The notes: generated by a model from the sequence alone, not told the origin. Numbered from the stretch's first letter, positions 1 to 8,740 are shown. The stretch: DNA of 64,000 bases from Streptomyces flaveolus (GCF_014648815.1 NZ_BMRV01000007.1:248001-312000); one strand, 5' to 3'. Numbers and translations are program-made.

Positions 1-1719
1 GTCCTGCGCGCCGACCACCCCGACGCCCACCCCGTGGGCGGGCACATGCCCGCGGAGACGGAGAAGGGCGACCTGGACGCCGCCCTCGCCGCGTCCGCCG
101 TCGTCGTGGACGCCGAGTACACCACCCCCGAAGAGCACCACAGCATGATGGAGCCGCACGCGGCGACCGCGCTCTGGGACGGCGGACGGCTCGAGGTCGT
201 CGACTCCAACCAGGGCACCACCTGGGTGCAGAGCGAACTCGCGAAGATGTTCTCCCTGGACGAGTCCGCGGTGCGGGTGCGTTCGGAGCACATCGGCGGC
301 GGCTTCGGCAGCAAGGGCCTGCGCGCCCACCAGGTGTCCGCCGTGATGGCCGCGACCGTCCTCCAGCGGCCGGTGCGCGTCGTCATGACCCGGCGTCAGA
401 TGTTCTCGCTGGCCGGGTACCGCAGCCCCACCGCCCAGCGCGTCAGGCTCGGCGCCGACGCCGACGGCCGGCTCCGCGCGCTGGAGCACCGCTCGCTGAA
501 CCAGACGTCCACGGTGTACGAGTTCGTCGAGCCCGGCGCCGGCGTGGCCCGGGTGATGTACGACGCCGAGGCCCACCGCACCGTCAACCACGTCGCACGC
601 CTCGACGTGCCGTCCCCGACCTACATGCGGGCGCCGGGCGAGGCACCGGGGTCGTTCGCGATCGAGTCGGCGCTCGACGAACTCGCCGAGCGCTGCGGCG
701 TCGACCCGATCGAGCTGCGCCTGCGCAACGAGCCCGAGGTGGGCCCGGTCTCCGGGCACCCGTTCAGCAGCCGCAACCTCGCCGCCTGCTTCCGCGAGGG
801 CGCCCGCAGGTTCGGCTGGGCCGACCGCGACCCGCGCCCCGGCGTACGCCGTGACGGACGCTGGCTGCTGGGCACCGGCACGGCCGCCGCCTCCTTCCCC
901 GCCGGCGCCGGGCCCTCCACGGCCCTGGTGACCGCGGAGGCCGACGGCACCTTCACGGTGCGGATCGCCGCCGCCGACATCGGCACCGGCGCCCGTACCG
1001 CCCTCACCCTGATCGCCGCCGACGCGCTGGACGTCACGCCGGACAGGGTCCGCGTCCGCATCGGGGACAGCGACTTCGGACCGGCGATGATCGCCGGCGG
1101 CTCCATGGGCACCCGCTCCTGGGCCTGGGCGATCACGGCCGCCGCCGCGGAGCTGCGCGAGCGGCTCGCCCTCGGCACCGACGTCCCGCCCGAGGGCATC
1201 ACCGTGCGCTCCGACACCACCGCCGCCCTCGGTGCCCTCGCGCAGAAGGAACGGCACTCCTTCGGGGCGCAGTTCGCCGAGGTCGCCGTGGACACCACCA
1301 CCGGCGAGGTGCGGGTGCGCCGCATGCTCGGCATCTTCGCCGCGGGCCGGATCGTCAACCCGCTCACCGCCCGCAACCAGCTCGTCGGCGGCATGGTCTG
1401 GGGCATCTCCATGGCCCTGCACGAGGAAGCGGTCCGGGACCGGATAACCGGCGGCCTCTACGGCCCCGACCTCGCCGGCTATCACGTCGCCACGCACGCC
1501 GACGTCCCGGACATCGAGGCGGACTGGGTGGACGACCCCGACCCCGACGACCCGGTCGGCATCAAGGGCGTCGGCGAGATCGGTATCGTGGGCGCCGCCG
1601 CGGCCGTCGCCAACGCCGTCCGGCACGCGACGGGCGTCCGCCACCGCCACCTGCCGATCCGGCCCGACCGCGTGCTGGCGGGAGCGGCGCCCGCGGACGG
1701 GGGAGCGGCGGATGCTTGA
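1..1719 (+). CDS. Molybdenum hydroxylase (xanthine dehydrogenase/PaoC type) molybdopterin-binding large subunit, 5'-truncated by window edge
   Basis: The reading frame is open from base 1 and ends at TGA 1717-1719, giving 572 residues; relatives of about 730 residues suggest roughly 150 residues lie upstream of the window. Motifs visible are GGGFGSKG, the Moco-facing stretch YMRAPGEAPGSF, and GIKGVGEIGIVGAAAAV near the C-terminus, whose Glu is the proton-abstracting residue in this family. The protein would carry the molybdenum cofactor in a three-subunit enzyme with FAD and 2Fe-2S subunits, oxidising a purine or an aldehyde. The spacing of motifs looks more like the YagR/PaoC branch than classical XdhB, so the substrate is not settled. 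It overlaps xdhC by 8 bp, which supports co-translation and assigns the neighbour as its maturation factor. Confidence 0.9.
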   Translation, partial: VLRADHPDAHPVGGHMPAETEKGDLDAALAASAVVVDAEYTTPEEHHSMMEPHAATALWDGGRLEVVDSNQGTTWVQSELAKMFSLDESAVRVRSEHIGGGFGSKGLRAHQVSAVMAATVLQRPVRVVMTRRQMFSLAGYRSPTAQRVRLGADADGRLRALEHRSLNQTSTVYEFVEPGAGVARVMYDAEAHRTVNHVARLDVPSPTYMRAPGEAPGSFAIESALDELAERCGVDPIELRLRNEPEVGPVSGHPFSSRNLAACFREGARRFGWADRDPRPGVRRDGRWLLGTGTAAASFPAGAGPSTALVTAEADGTFTVRIAAADIGTGARTALTLIAADALDVTPDRVRVRIGDSDFGPAMIAGGSMGTRSWAWAITAAAAELRERLALGTDVPPEGITVRSDTTAALGALAQKERHSFGAQFAEVAVDTTTGEVRVRRMLGIFAAGRIVNPLTARNQLVGGMVWGISMALHEEAVRDRITGGLYGPDLAGYHVATHADVPDIEADWVDDPDPDDPVGIKGVGEIGIVGAAAAVANAVRHATGVRHRHLPIRPDRVLAGAAPADGGAADA

Positions 1720-2842
1720 CATCGCCGGTGAGCTGCACCGCTGGATCGAGGAGGGCCGGGAGTTCGCCGTCGCCACCGTCGTCTCCGTCGGCGGCAGCGC
1801 ACCGCGCGGACCCGGCGCCGCCCTCGCCGTCGACAGCGAGGGCACGGCGCTCGGCTCGGTCTCCGGCGGCTGCGTGGAAGGCGCGGTGTACGACCTGTGC
1901 ACCGCTGCCCTGCGCGACGGCGAGACGGTGCGCGAACGCTTCGGCTACAGCGACGAGGACGCCTTCGCGGTCGGGCTGACCTGCGGCGGGGTCATCGACG
2001 TGCTGATCACCCCGGTCGGTGCCGACTCACCCTCGCGGGCGGTGTTCCGGGCGGCGCTGTCGGCCGCCGTCCGGGACGAGCCGGCCGCCCTCGCCCGGGT
2101 CGTCCGGGGCCCGGCCGGGCTCCTCGGGCGGGCGCTGCTCGTCCGCGCCGACGGCTCCTACGAGGGCGGACTCGGCGGCCACCCCGAGCTGGACCGCACC
2201 GCGGTGACCGAGACCCGGGCGCTGCTGGACGCGGGGCGCACCGGCACCGTCGGCCTGTCGGAGGACGGTTCGCACTGCCCCGGCGGGCTCACGCTGCTCG
2301 TCGAGTCACGGGTGCCGCCGCCCCGCATGATCGTCTTCGGCGCGGTCGACTTCGCCGCGGCACTGGTGCGCGCCGGCAAGTTCCTCGGCCACCACGTGAC
2401 CGTGTGCGACGCCCGGCCCGTCTTCGCGACGCGGGCCCGCTTCCCCGAGGCCGACGAGGTCGTCGTCGACTGGCCGCACCGCTATCTGCGGGGCACGCCG
2501 ACCGACGGGCGCACGGTGCTGTGCGTCCTCACCCACGACGCCAAGTTCGACGTACCGCTGCTGACCGAGGCCCTGCGGATGCCGGTCGCGTACGTCGGCG
2601 CGATGGGCTCGCGGCGCACCCACGAGGACCGGGAGCGGCGCCTGCGCGAAGCCGGTCTGGGCGAGCACGAGCTGGCCCGGCTGCGGTCGCCCATCGGCCT
2701 GGACCTCGGCGCCCGCACCCCCGAGGAGACGGCCCTGTCCATCGCGGCGGAGATCGTCGCCGCCCGGCGCGGCGGCACCGGCCTGCCGCTGACCGGCGGG
2801 GCGGCGCCGATCCACCGGGACCTGTCCGGGGCCGCCGCCTGA
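1712..2842 (+). CDS. XdhC/CoxI family molybdenum-cofactor insertion/sulfuration factor
   Basis: This 376-residue protein belongs to the XdhC/CoxI family, cytoplasmic chaperones that hold the sulfurated molybdenum cofactor and insert it into xanthine dehydrogenase-type enzymes. The N-terminal domain shows TVVSVGGSAPRGPGA and SVSGGCVEGAV; the C-terminal half is a Rossmann-like domain with the typical YVGAMGSRRTHEDR and a LDLGARTPEETALSIAAEI tail. The ATG lies inside the last codons of the molybdenum subunit gene (shared bases ATGCTTGA), so the two are translationally coupled. The length is normal for the family and no defect is seen. The pairing shows it serves the upstream enzyme; the exact name xdhC is not certain because that enzyme may be an aldehyde oxidoreductase. 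Confidence 0.9.
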   Translation: MLDIAGELHRWIEEGREFAVATVVSVGGSAPRGPGAALAVDSEGTALGSVSGGCVEGAVYDLCTAALRDGETVRERFGYSDEDAFAVGLTCGGVIDVLITPVGADSPSRAVFRAALSAAVRDEPAALARVVRGPAGLLGRALLVRADGSYEGGLGGHPELDRTAVTETRALLDAGRTGTVGLSEDGSHCPGGLTLLVESRVPPPRMIVFGAVDFAAALVRAGKFLGHHVTVCDARPVFATRARFPEADEVVVDWPHRYLRGTPTDGRTVLCVLTHDAKFDVPLLTEALRMPVAYVGAMGSRRTHEDRERRLREAGLGEHELARLRSPIGLDLGARTPEETALSIAAEIVAARRGGTGLPLTGGAAPIHRDLSGAAA

Positions 2843-2894
2843 CGGCTCGGGGCGGGAACGCGAAGGGCTCGGGGCAGGGTCGGCACGCCGGCCG

Positions 2895-3122
2895 GGCGGA
2901 CCAGGACTCCAGCATCGTCGCGTGCCGACGAGCGCGGAGGACACCGCGCCGTCGTGCCGGCGCGGTGCCCACGGCCACCCGATCCGGGCCCAGGGGAACC
3001 GGCGCCGCGCCGCGCTCACCGTCGGCGATCACGGCGTACTCGCGCGGCACCCACGGGGGAGAGGACGCATCGGGCTCCTGCGCGGACGGGGCCGACACCG
3101 TGCTCCATGGCGCTACGACCAT
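2895..3122 (-). pseudogene. Decayed N-terminal remnant of a GH15 glucoamylase-like gene
   Basis: Reading the minus strand from ATG 3122 gives a start like actinobacterial GH15 proteins: a leader ending in SSPPWVPREYAVIADGERGAA. About 40 codons in, near 2995, the frame is lost. The next frame then continues with the matching family segment ARIGWPWAPRRHDGAV followed by SSALVG, equivalent to the usual Gxx-IAW-CAPRWDxxAVFSAL-GG. After about 75 codons similarity fades, and the catalytic (alpha/alpha)6 barrel is absent. So this is a truncated, frameshifted 5' fragment. Its start overlaps the stop of the polysaccharide deacetylase gene by 10 bp, suggesting it was once the last gene of that operon. 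The assignment rests on recalled family consensus; the boundaries are approximate. Confidence 0.6.
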
Positions 3123-3928
3123 CCCGGCGACGATGGCCGGAACGATGCCGCCCCCGACCCGTCGCGCCGAGCCCAGCCCACCCCGTGCGCGGCCAGCGGA
3201 CCCACCGTGAGGCCCGCCGTGCGGCAGTCGGCGACGAGGTCCGGGAGGGCCCCGAGGGCAGCCCGCCAGCTGCCCGGGGCGGACGCGTGGTCGGTGTCAT
3301 GCAGGAGGATCGTGCCGCCCGGGCGCAGGTCCGCCGCCACGGTGGCCCGCACGGAGGCGGGCGTGGCGTCGTGCCGCCAGTCCTTGCCCCACGCCGTCCA
3401 CAGCACCGGGCGCAGTCCGGCCCGCCGGGCGGCGGCCCAGCGGCCGGAGGTGAGGATGCCGTAGGGCGGCCGGTACCAGCGCGGTGCGCGGCCGGTGACC
3501 TCGGCCACCGAGGTGACGGCCCGCAGCAGCTCGCGCGCGTCCCGCGCCGGCGACGGCAGCCAGGGCCGGTCGTGCGACCAGCCGTGGACGGCGAGTTCGT
3601 GACCTCGCCGGACCAGCTCACGGGCCGTCGCGGGATGCCGTACGACGTTCTCGCCCAGCACGAAGAACGTCGCCCGCACGCCGAGCACGTCCAGCGCCTC
3701 GAGGAAGCGGGGCGTGGACGCCGGGTCGGGGCCGTCGTCGAAGGTGAGGGCGACGTGGTCGGGACGGCCCTGTCCGGCCAGCGCGGGGAACCAGCGGCGG
3801 CGCAGATCCGGCAGCCAGGTCGCGGCCGGGCCGATGTGGGCCAGCGCGGCCGTCACCGGCACGACGACCGCCGGCGCGACGGCGTACGCCACCCGCCCGG
3901 CCCCGGTCCTGTGCCGCATCCGCCTCAC
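3113..3928 (-). CDS. Polysaccharide deacetylase (CE4/NodB domain), membrane-anchored or secreted
   Basis: The 271-residue product has a hydrophobic N-terminus (about residues 13-32) that may be a signal anchor, then a NodB domain. The catalytic motif TFDDGPD is at 62-68 and contains the base Asp and the metal-binding Asp. HGWSH (115-119) supplies the metal histidines, RPPYG is at 153-157 and LLHDTD at 208-213. These are the five canonical CE4 motifs, so it should be an active metal-dependent de-N-acetylase or de-O-acetylase of an envelope or extracellular glycan; the substrate is unknown. Two Met codons lie at residues 1 and 4, so the start could be 3 codons later. It is read in the same direction as the DMT and SDR genes upstream and precedes the GH15 remnant. 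Confidence 0.87.
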   Translation of the reverse strand: MRRMRHRTGAGRVAYAVAPAVVVPVTAALAHIGPAATWLPDLRRRWFPALAGQGRPDHVALTFDDGPDPASTPRFLEALDVLGVRATFFVLGENVVRHPATARELVRRGHELAVHGWSHDRPWLPSPARDARELLRAVTSVAEVTGRAPRWYRPPYGILTSGRWAAARRAGLRPVLWTAWGKDWRHDATPASVRATVAADLRPGGTILLHDTDHASAPGSWRAALGALPDLVADCRTAGLTVGPLAAHGVGWARRDGSGAASFRPSSPGWS

Positions 3929-3975
3929 TCCTGTCGCCGGACGTCACGTTCATGGTGTGCCGGAAGTACCGGCGG

Positions 3976-4902
3976 TCACGATTTCTGCTGCTCCTGTCGC
4001 CGCCGCCCTCCCCCCGGCCCGTCGCGCGCCGCCGGTGCGGTGTCCCAGGCGCCGTGCACCGACGGCGCCCGGGCCAGTCCCACACTGCCGAGACCGATCA
4101 GCGCCACCCCGATCAGCTCGGGCAGCACCCGCACCCCGAGGGCGATCTCCTCCGCGAACAGGCCCCAGCCGAGGCCGACGCTGGTCAGCGCGTCCCCGAG
4201 GGTGAGCGCGGGCTGCGACGCGGCGAGGGTCCCCGCCCGCAGCGCGCTCTGCAGAAGCAGGAAACTGACGACGCCGACGACTCCCGTGGCGTACAAGGGC
4301 CACTGCGTCAGCACGGCGCCCGCCCCCTGCGGGAACCGCCCGGTGACCTCCTTCAGCAGGGCCGCCGTACCGCCGAACGCCACCGCGGACGCCGACCCGA
4401 ACAGGGCGGCACGGGGCGCTCCGTGCACCAGCCGGCCGGCGGCGGCGAAACCCGTCACCACGCAGAACAGCGCCAGGAGCGCCCAGGGCCAGCGGCCCGG
4501 GGTCGCGGTGTCGTGCCCGGCCGACGGGGACGCGGCACCGAGGAACAGGGCCAGCCCGGCGGCCAGCGCCACGAACGCCAGCCAGGTCCGCAGGTCGGGA
4601 CGCCGGTGGAAGATCATGCTGCCGACGACCAGCGTGAACAGCAGCTCGGTCGCCATCAGCGGCTGGACGACGGCCAGGCTGCCCACCGCCAGCGCGGCCG
4701 CCTGCAGCACCGTCGTCAGGGCGAGCAGCGCCGCGCCGCCCACCCAGTACGGGTCGCGGATCAGCCGCAGCAGCGAGCGCACCACCGTGTGGACGGCACC
4801 GGCCCGGTCCTCGTCCTGTGCCGCGGCCCGGCGCTGCAGCACCGACGCCGCAGCGTTGGACAGCGCCGCGAACAGGGCGAGGACGACGGTGAGGACACTC
4901 AC
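3976..4902 (-). CDS. DMT (drug/metabolite transporter) superfamily membrane protein
   Basis: From the GTG at 4902 the product is about 308 residues with roughly ten hydrophobic segments, for example VLTVVLALFAALSNAA at the start and VALIGLGSVGLARA near the end. This is the EamA-like two-times-five helix layout. An in-frame extension to 5145 exists, but it is Cys/Pro/Arg-rich and lies opposite the SDR gene, so I rejected it. The GTG gives an immediate membrane segment, has GGGAG-like bases upstream and sits only 16 bp after the SDR stop. The C-terminus is a charged tail rich in Arg and Gln. It probably acts in the plasma membrane as a small-molecule exporter; the substrate cannot be inferred. 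It forms an operon with the SDR gene. Confidence 0.8.
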   Translation of the reverse strand: MSVLTVVLALFAALSNAAASVLQRRAAAQDEDRAGAVHTVVRSLLRLIRDPYWVGGAALLALTTVLQAAALAVGSLAVVQPLMATELLFTLVVGSMIFHRRPDLRTWLAFVALAAGLALFLGAASPSAGHDTATPGRWPWALLALFCVVTGFAAAGRLVHGAPRAALFGSASAVAFGGTAALLKEVTGRFPQGAGAVLTQWPLYATGVVGVVSFLLLQSALRAGTLAASQPALTLGDALTSVGLGWGLFAEEIALGVRVLPELIGVALIGLGSVGLARAPSVHGAWDTAPAARDGPGGGRRRQEQQKS

Positions 4903-4918
4903 CGCGGCGAGCTCCCGC

Positions 4919-5770
4919 TCATCCGAACCGGGAGGCCATCCGTCGGTACAGTCCGGGCGCCGCGCCCCGGACCCGGCACGGCAACCGCAGCCAGCCGGGC
5001 ACGTACACCTCGTCCCGGCCCCGGACCACGGCCCTGTGCACCGCGTCGGCGACCCGCTCCGGTGGCACCGGCCGCGGCCTGGACCGCCGGTAGGGCGCAC
5101 CGCGGCGTTCGAAGAAGGGGGTGTCGACGACACCGGGCACCACATGGGTCACCCCGACCCCCGTGCCCCGTACCTCGTACCGCAGGGCGTCGGCGAAGGC
5201 GCCCAGCGCGGCCTTCGCGGCGGAGTACACGGCCTCGTCGCGCACCCCCACGCAGCCGGCCAGCGATCCGATGAGCACCACCCGCCCCGAGCCCGCCTCG
5301 ATCATGCCCGGCAGCAGCAGCCGCACCAGCCGCAGTGTGGCCAGGACGTCGATGTCGAAGACCTCGTCGATGGCGTGCGGCGGCATGTCGCGGAACTCGC
5401 CGGCCCAGCCGATTCCGGCCCCCGCCACCAGGAGGTCCACGCGACCCACCGTGGCCAGCGCGAAGTCGGCGAGCTGCCGGTCGGCGCCGGGCAGGGTGAG
5501 GTCCGCCGCGAAGGCGGTGGCCGACGCGGACTCCGCCACCTCGCGCAGCCGCGACGGGTCGCGCCCGCTGAGCACCAGTCGCCAGTCGCCCCCGTCGGCC
5601 AGCCGCCGGGCGACGGCCGCGCCGATGCCGGAGGAGGCCCCGGTCACGAGCGCCGTGCGCGTCCGCACATCCCGCTCGCCCACGGGCGGCCGGGGCTTCG
5701 CGCAGTCCGCGCCGGGTGCGGCGATCCGCGGTCCGGGGGCGGACCGGGTGCGGGAGAACGCATCGACCAT
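4919..5770 (-). CDS. Short-chain dehydrogenase/reductase (classical SDR)
   Basis: This 283-residue protein has the cofactor motif TGASSGIG at 43-50, NAG-like AGAG at 116-119, catalytic Ser169 (IGSLAG) and the YxxxK pair Tyr182/Lys186 (YSAAK). It should be an active NAD(P)-dependent oxidoreductase. The ATG at 5770 is chosen because AAGGTGG lies 5 bases upstream; a longer frame to 5941 overlaps the divergent glycosyltransferase promoter region and lacks family similarity. The C-terminal part (PPERVADAVHRAVVRGRDEV) resembles SDRs that act on acyl or ketone substrates near membranes. It heads an operon with the DMT transporter and probably the polysaccharide deacetylase. The substrate is unknown. 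Confidence 0.88.
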   Translation of the reverse strand: MVDAFSRTRSAPGPRIAAPGADCAKPRPPVGERDVRTRTALVTGASSGIGAAVARRLADGGDWRLVLSGRDPSRLREVAESASATAFAADLTLPGADRQLADFALATVGRVDLLVAGAGIGWAGEFRDMPPHAIDEVFDIDVLATLRLVRLLLPGMIEAGSGRVVLIGSLAGCVGVRDEAVYSAAKAALGAFADALRYEVRGTGVGVTHVVPGVVDTPFFERRGAPYRRSRPRPVPPERVADAVHRAVVRGRDEVYVPGWLRLPCRVRGAAPGLYRRMASRFG

Positions 5771-5935
5771 GGGGACCACCTTGGCTCGGGGCGGGCTCCG
5801 GAGACGACCCGACCGGCTGGTCGGGGGCCCCGGTGTCCGGCCGGACGGGCGGTCATGGAGTATCCCTGGCGGGAGGTCCGAAACGCTCGCTTGTGTCATG
5901 GTTTGGAACCCATTGGGCGGGCAACTTGAACCGCC

Positions 5936-7102
5936 GTGCATCCTCCCAGCTCATCCGCGTCCCGCCGGACCGCGCCCCCGCGTGCCCCGCAGGACACCAG
6001 ACGTCTGCTGCTGATCAGCGCGAGCATGGGCGCCGGGCACGACACGGTCGCCGCCGAACTGGCCCGCCGGATCCGCGAACGCGGTGGCGAGGCCGTGGTC
6101 GTCGACGTCCTCGCCCTTCTGCCGTACGGTCTCGGCCCCGCCCTGCGGCTCTTCTACCGCGGGTCGGTACGGCACTTCCCCTGGGCGTACGCCGCCCTGT
6201 ACCGCCTGTTCCTGCGCCCCGGTGGCGGGCGCCGGCCCAGTGGAACGCCGCTGGCCCGGCTCGCCGGCGCCCGGCTGCGGGAGCTGGCCGACCGCACGGG
6301 CGCGGACGTGGTGGTCCCCGTCTTCCACCTCGGTGCCCAGCTGACCGGCCATCTGCGCGCCCGCGGCCGGCTGCCCGTGCCCAGCGTCGTGCTGGTGATC
6401 GACTTCGTCGTCCACCGGCAGTGGCTCCATCCCGGCAACGACCACTGTCTGTGCCTCACGCAGGACGCGGCGCGCGAGGTGCGGCGGAGCACCGGCACGC
6501 CCGCCGGGGCCTGCGGCCCGGTGGTGGCCCCCGAGTTCTTCGCCGACCCGCCCGGAGCGGACGAGTGGCGCCGGCTGTTCGGCCGGCACGGCCCCGGGCG
6601 GCCCTCCGTCGTGGTGTCGTCCGGTGCCTGGGGGGTCGGATCGCGTCTGGGAGCCACCGTCCGGCTGCTGGCGGAACACGGCTTCCTTCCGGTCGTGCTC
6701 TGCGGAGACAACGCGCGGCTGCGCCGTGAGCTGTCCGCCGTCCCGGGCGTGGTCGTCCTCGGCTGGGTGACGGACATGCCCGGTCTGCTGCACGCCGCGC
6801 GCGCCCTGGTGGACAACGCGGCCGGCCAGACCGCCGTCCAGGCACTGGCCGCCGGACTGCCGGTCGTGGGGCACCGGCCGATCCCCGGCCACGGCGCGGA
6901 CGGCGTCCGCCGGATGGCAGCGCTCGGCGTGTCGGAGGTGGCCGAGGACGACGCCGCGCTGCTCGGGGCGCTGCGGCGGCTGACCGCCCCGGGCCCGGCC
7001 CGCCGGGAGCGGATCGCCGCCGGACGCGCGCTGTTCCGGGACGACGCCGACGCCGTGACCCGGGTGACCGACGTCGCCGACGCGTTGCGCGCACGCCGGT
7101 GA
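5936..7102 (+). CDS. MGDG synthase-like family 28 glycosyltransferase
   Basis: The 388-residue protein begins with LLLISASMGAGHDTVAAEL, the N-terminal signature of diacylglycerol galactosyl/glucosyltransferases of the MGDG synthase group, which share the MurG (GT28) fold. The C-terminal half has the nucleotide-sugar domain with VLGWVTDMPGLLHAARALV and the donor-site segment DNAAGQTAVQALAAGLPVV. It likely transfers a sugar to a lipid at the inner face of the membrane. The only start available before the Rossmann strand is GTG 5936, with no convincing ribosome site, so translation may be weak or leaderless. It is divergent from the SDR operon, with 165 bp between starts. The exact acceptor is inferred, not seen. 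Confidence 0.8.
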   Translation: MHPPSSSASRRTAPPRAPQDTRRLLLISASMGAGHDTVAAELARRIRERGGEAVVVDVLALLPYGLGPALRLFYRGSVRHFPWAYAALYRLFLRPGGGRRPSGTPLARLAGARLRELADRTGADVVVPVFHLGAQLTGHLRARGRLPVPSVVLVIDFVVHRQWLHPGNDHCLCLTQDAAREVRRSTGTPAGACGPVVAPEFFADPPGADEWRRLFGRHGPGRPSVVVSSGAWGVGSRLGATVRLLAEHGFLPVVLCGDNARLRRELSAVPGVVVLGWVTDMPGLLHAARALVDNAAGQTAVQALAAGLPVVGHRPIPGHGADGVRRMAALGVSEVAEDDAALLGALRRLTAPGPARRERIAAGRALFRDDADAVTRVTDVADALRARR

Positions 7103-7208
7103 GCCGGGCTGCGCCGCGGGAGGCCGTCCGATGGGCCGGCGTCCGTTTCCCCCGCCCCGGCCGGGGGCACCCGGGCCCGGGCGAGAACCGGCGGAAGGAG
7201 GCGGCGTC

Positions 7209-7595
7209 GTGCGGCTCGACGAATTCCTGACCCTGGTCCGTGACCGCGGGGAGTACCACAGCGCGGAAGAGGCCGAACAGGTCACCACGGCCGTGCTGTG
7301 GGTGATCGCGTCCCGGATCGCGCCGGAGGAGGCCGCGGCCCTGGCCGCGCACCTGCCGGCGCCCCTGGACGACGCGCTGCGGCCGGAACGGGGACGCCCC
7401 GAGTCCTTCGGCCGTGAGGAGTTCCTGCGGCGCGTGGCACAGCAGACCGGAGCCCGGCCGCGCACCGCGGAGTGGGACGCGGGCGCGGTGCTCTCCACCC
7501 TCGCCGAAGCGGTGCCCGGCGACCGCGCCGACGGCCTCCGGGAGGCGCTCCCGGCCGACTGCGCGGACCTCTTCGGCGGCCCAGCGACGAGCTGA
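7209..7595 (+). CDS. DUF2267 family protein
   Basis: This 128-residue protein matches DUF2267: a helical protein beginning RLDEFLTLVRDRGEY, with two repeated helical halves (about 3-60 and 70-125). Each half contains the acidic, aliphatic pattern typical of the family (AEQVTTAVLWVIASRI and WDAGAVLSTLAEAVPGDRA). The GTG at 7209 is preceded by GGAAGGAG 8 bases upstream, a strong ribosome site; the upstream extension to 7131 is Pro/Gly-rich and not family-like. The biochemical role of DUF2267 is unknown; in actinomycetes it is often found near stress or gas-vesicle genes, none of which is seen here. It lies 106 bp after the glycosyltransferase. Confidence 0.8.
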   Translation: MRLDEFLTLVRDRGEYHSAEEAEQVTTAVLWVIASRIAPEEAAALAAHLPAPLDDALRPERGRPESFGREEFLRRVAQQTGARPRTAEWDAGAVLSTLAEAVPGDRADGLREALPADCADLFGGPATS

Positions 7596-7766
7596 CGAGC
7601 GGCCCCCCGACAGGCCGACGGCGGCGCCCGCGACGGGCTCACGGCGGCGCCCGCGTCCGCGTCCGACGCGGCGCCACCCCTCACGCGTTGCAGGCGGCCG
7701 GAACAGGGCACTCGGTCCCGGTCGACGAGGCGGCCCCCGGCGGCGTCGCCCGAAAGGAAGGCATTC

Positions 7767-8258
7767 ATGACGGACGGTGAGCAGCGCTACGGCGCCGACG
7801 ACGACACCCCCCTCGCGGGATACGCGACGCTCGCGACGACCTTCGCGGCCGCTGTCGGAACGCTCGCCGCGGTGGCGTGGCGTCGTGGGGTCCGACTGCC
7901 CGACACCGTCCCGCCCTGGGACGTGGCCCTGCTGGGGACGGCGACGTTCAAGGCGTCCCGGCTGCTGACCAAGGACAAGGTCACCAGCTTCGTACGGGCG
8001 CCGTTCACCCGCCGGGAACGCGACAGCGAGGCCAACGAGGTGATGGACGCCCCGCGCGGCGGCGGATTGCGCCGCGCCGTCGGCGACCTGGTGTCCTGCC
8101 CGTTCTGCACCTCGGCCTGGGTGGCCGGCGGGCTGGTCGGGACCTACGCGGTCGCGCCCAGGACCGGCCGCATGCTGAGCGCGGGGCTGAGCGCCGTCGC
8201 GCTGTCGGACTGGCTGCAGTACGCGTGGAGCCTGACGGAGCAGAAGGCCGAGGGCTGA
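7767..8258 (+). CDS. DUF1360 family membrane-associated protein
   Basis: The 163-residue product carries the DUF1360 pattern: an N-terminal hydrophobic segment (about residues 18-38), WDVALLGTATFKASRLLTKDKVTSF in two parts across 50-75, RAPFTRR, and the Cys pair of DLVSCPFCTSAWVAG near 115. A second hydrophobic stretch ends the protein (LSAVALSDWLQYAW). Proteins of this family are often annotated as sporulation-related or of unknown function; no activity is established. ATG 7767 is preceded by GAAAGGAAGG at good distance. The 171-bp gap upstream shows no gene. A weak hairpin follows the stop. Confidence 0.82.
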   Translation: MTDGEQRYGADDDTPLAGYATLATTFAAAVGTLAAVAWRRGVRLPDTVPPWDVALLGTATFKASRLLTKDKVTSFVRAPFTRRERDSEANEVMDAPRGGGLRRAVGDLVSCPFCTSAWVAGGLVGTYAVAPRTGRMLSAGLSAVALSDWLQYAWSLTEQKAEG

Positions 8259-8259
8259 G

Positions 8260-8279
8260 CCGGGGGACCGTGCCCCCGG
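8260..8279. terminator. Short GC hairpin between convergent genes
   Basis: CCGGGGG (8260-8266) and CCCCCGG (8273-8279) form a perfect 7-bp stem with the loop ACCGTG, right after the DUF1360 stop and ahead of the convergent DUF5997 stop. There is no T-run, as is usual in Streptomyces. It may act as a weak bidirectional terminator. Confidence 0.45.
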
Positions 8280-8283
8280 GCGG

Positions 8284-8682
8284 TCAGCCGCGTTCGGCGC
8301 GCGCGGCGCGCTCCGCGTGGAGTTCCTTCACGCGGGCGGCCTCCTTGCGGACGTCGGCCTGCACGGCCTGCTCCCGCTCCAGCCACTCGGGACGCTCCTG
8401 CTTCAGCGCGTCGATCTGCGCCGTGGTCAGCGGCTCGTCGACCCCGCCACGGCGCAGGCCCGCGATGGACACGCCCAGCTTGGCCGCCACCACCGGCCGC
8501 GGGTGCGGCCCCTCGCGCCGCAGCTCGCGCAGCCACTCCGGCGGATCGGCCTGCAGCGCGTTCAGCTCGGCGCGCGTGACGACGCCCTCCCGGAACTCGG
8601 CGGGTGTGGCCTCGAGGTACACACCCAGCTTCTTCGCCGCGGTCGCGGGCTTCATGGTCTGGGTGTTCTGGTGCGACGTCAT
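8284..8682 (-). CDS. DUF5997 family protein
   Basis: The 132-residue product starts MTSHQNTQTMKPATAAKKLGVYL and contains two short repeated units, AAKKLGVYLEATPAEF with its following Leu-rich helix and AAKLGVSIAGLRRGGV. Each is followed by an EWL segment (PPEWLREL and RPEWLERE). This repeated, helix-turn-helix-like layout matches DUF5997, a small actinobacterial family of unknown function. The C-terminal 40 residues are a charged, probably coiled helix. ATG 8682 is chosen over in-frame upstream starts because the family motif begins at once and the longer frame invades the divergent gene. It is divergent from the LysR-like sensor gene at 8741 with only 58 bp between starts, a conserved pairing in my memory of the genus, so a shared regulatory link is possible. 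Confidence 0.75.
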   Translation of the reverse strand: MTSHQNTQTMKPATAAKKLGVYLEATPAEFREGVVTRAELNALQADPPEWLRELRREGPHPRPVVAAKLGVSIAGLRRGGVDEPLTTAQIDALKQERPEWLEREQAVQADVRKEAARVKELHAERAARAERG

Positions 8683-8740
8683 GATGTCAAGGGTATCGAG
8701 CGTGTGAGCGGCTCCTGACCACGCCCGGTAACCTGGCCGG

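Noticed and set aside
2954-5929. 991-codon open frame on the plus strand
   Set aside because: It lies opposite the polysaccharide deacetylase, DMT and SDR genes, which have full family motifs; its composition is Arg/Pro/Gly-rich without any domain.
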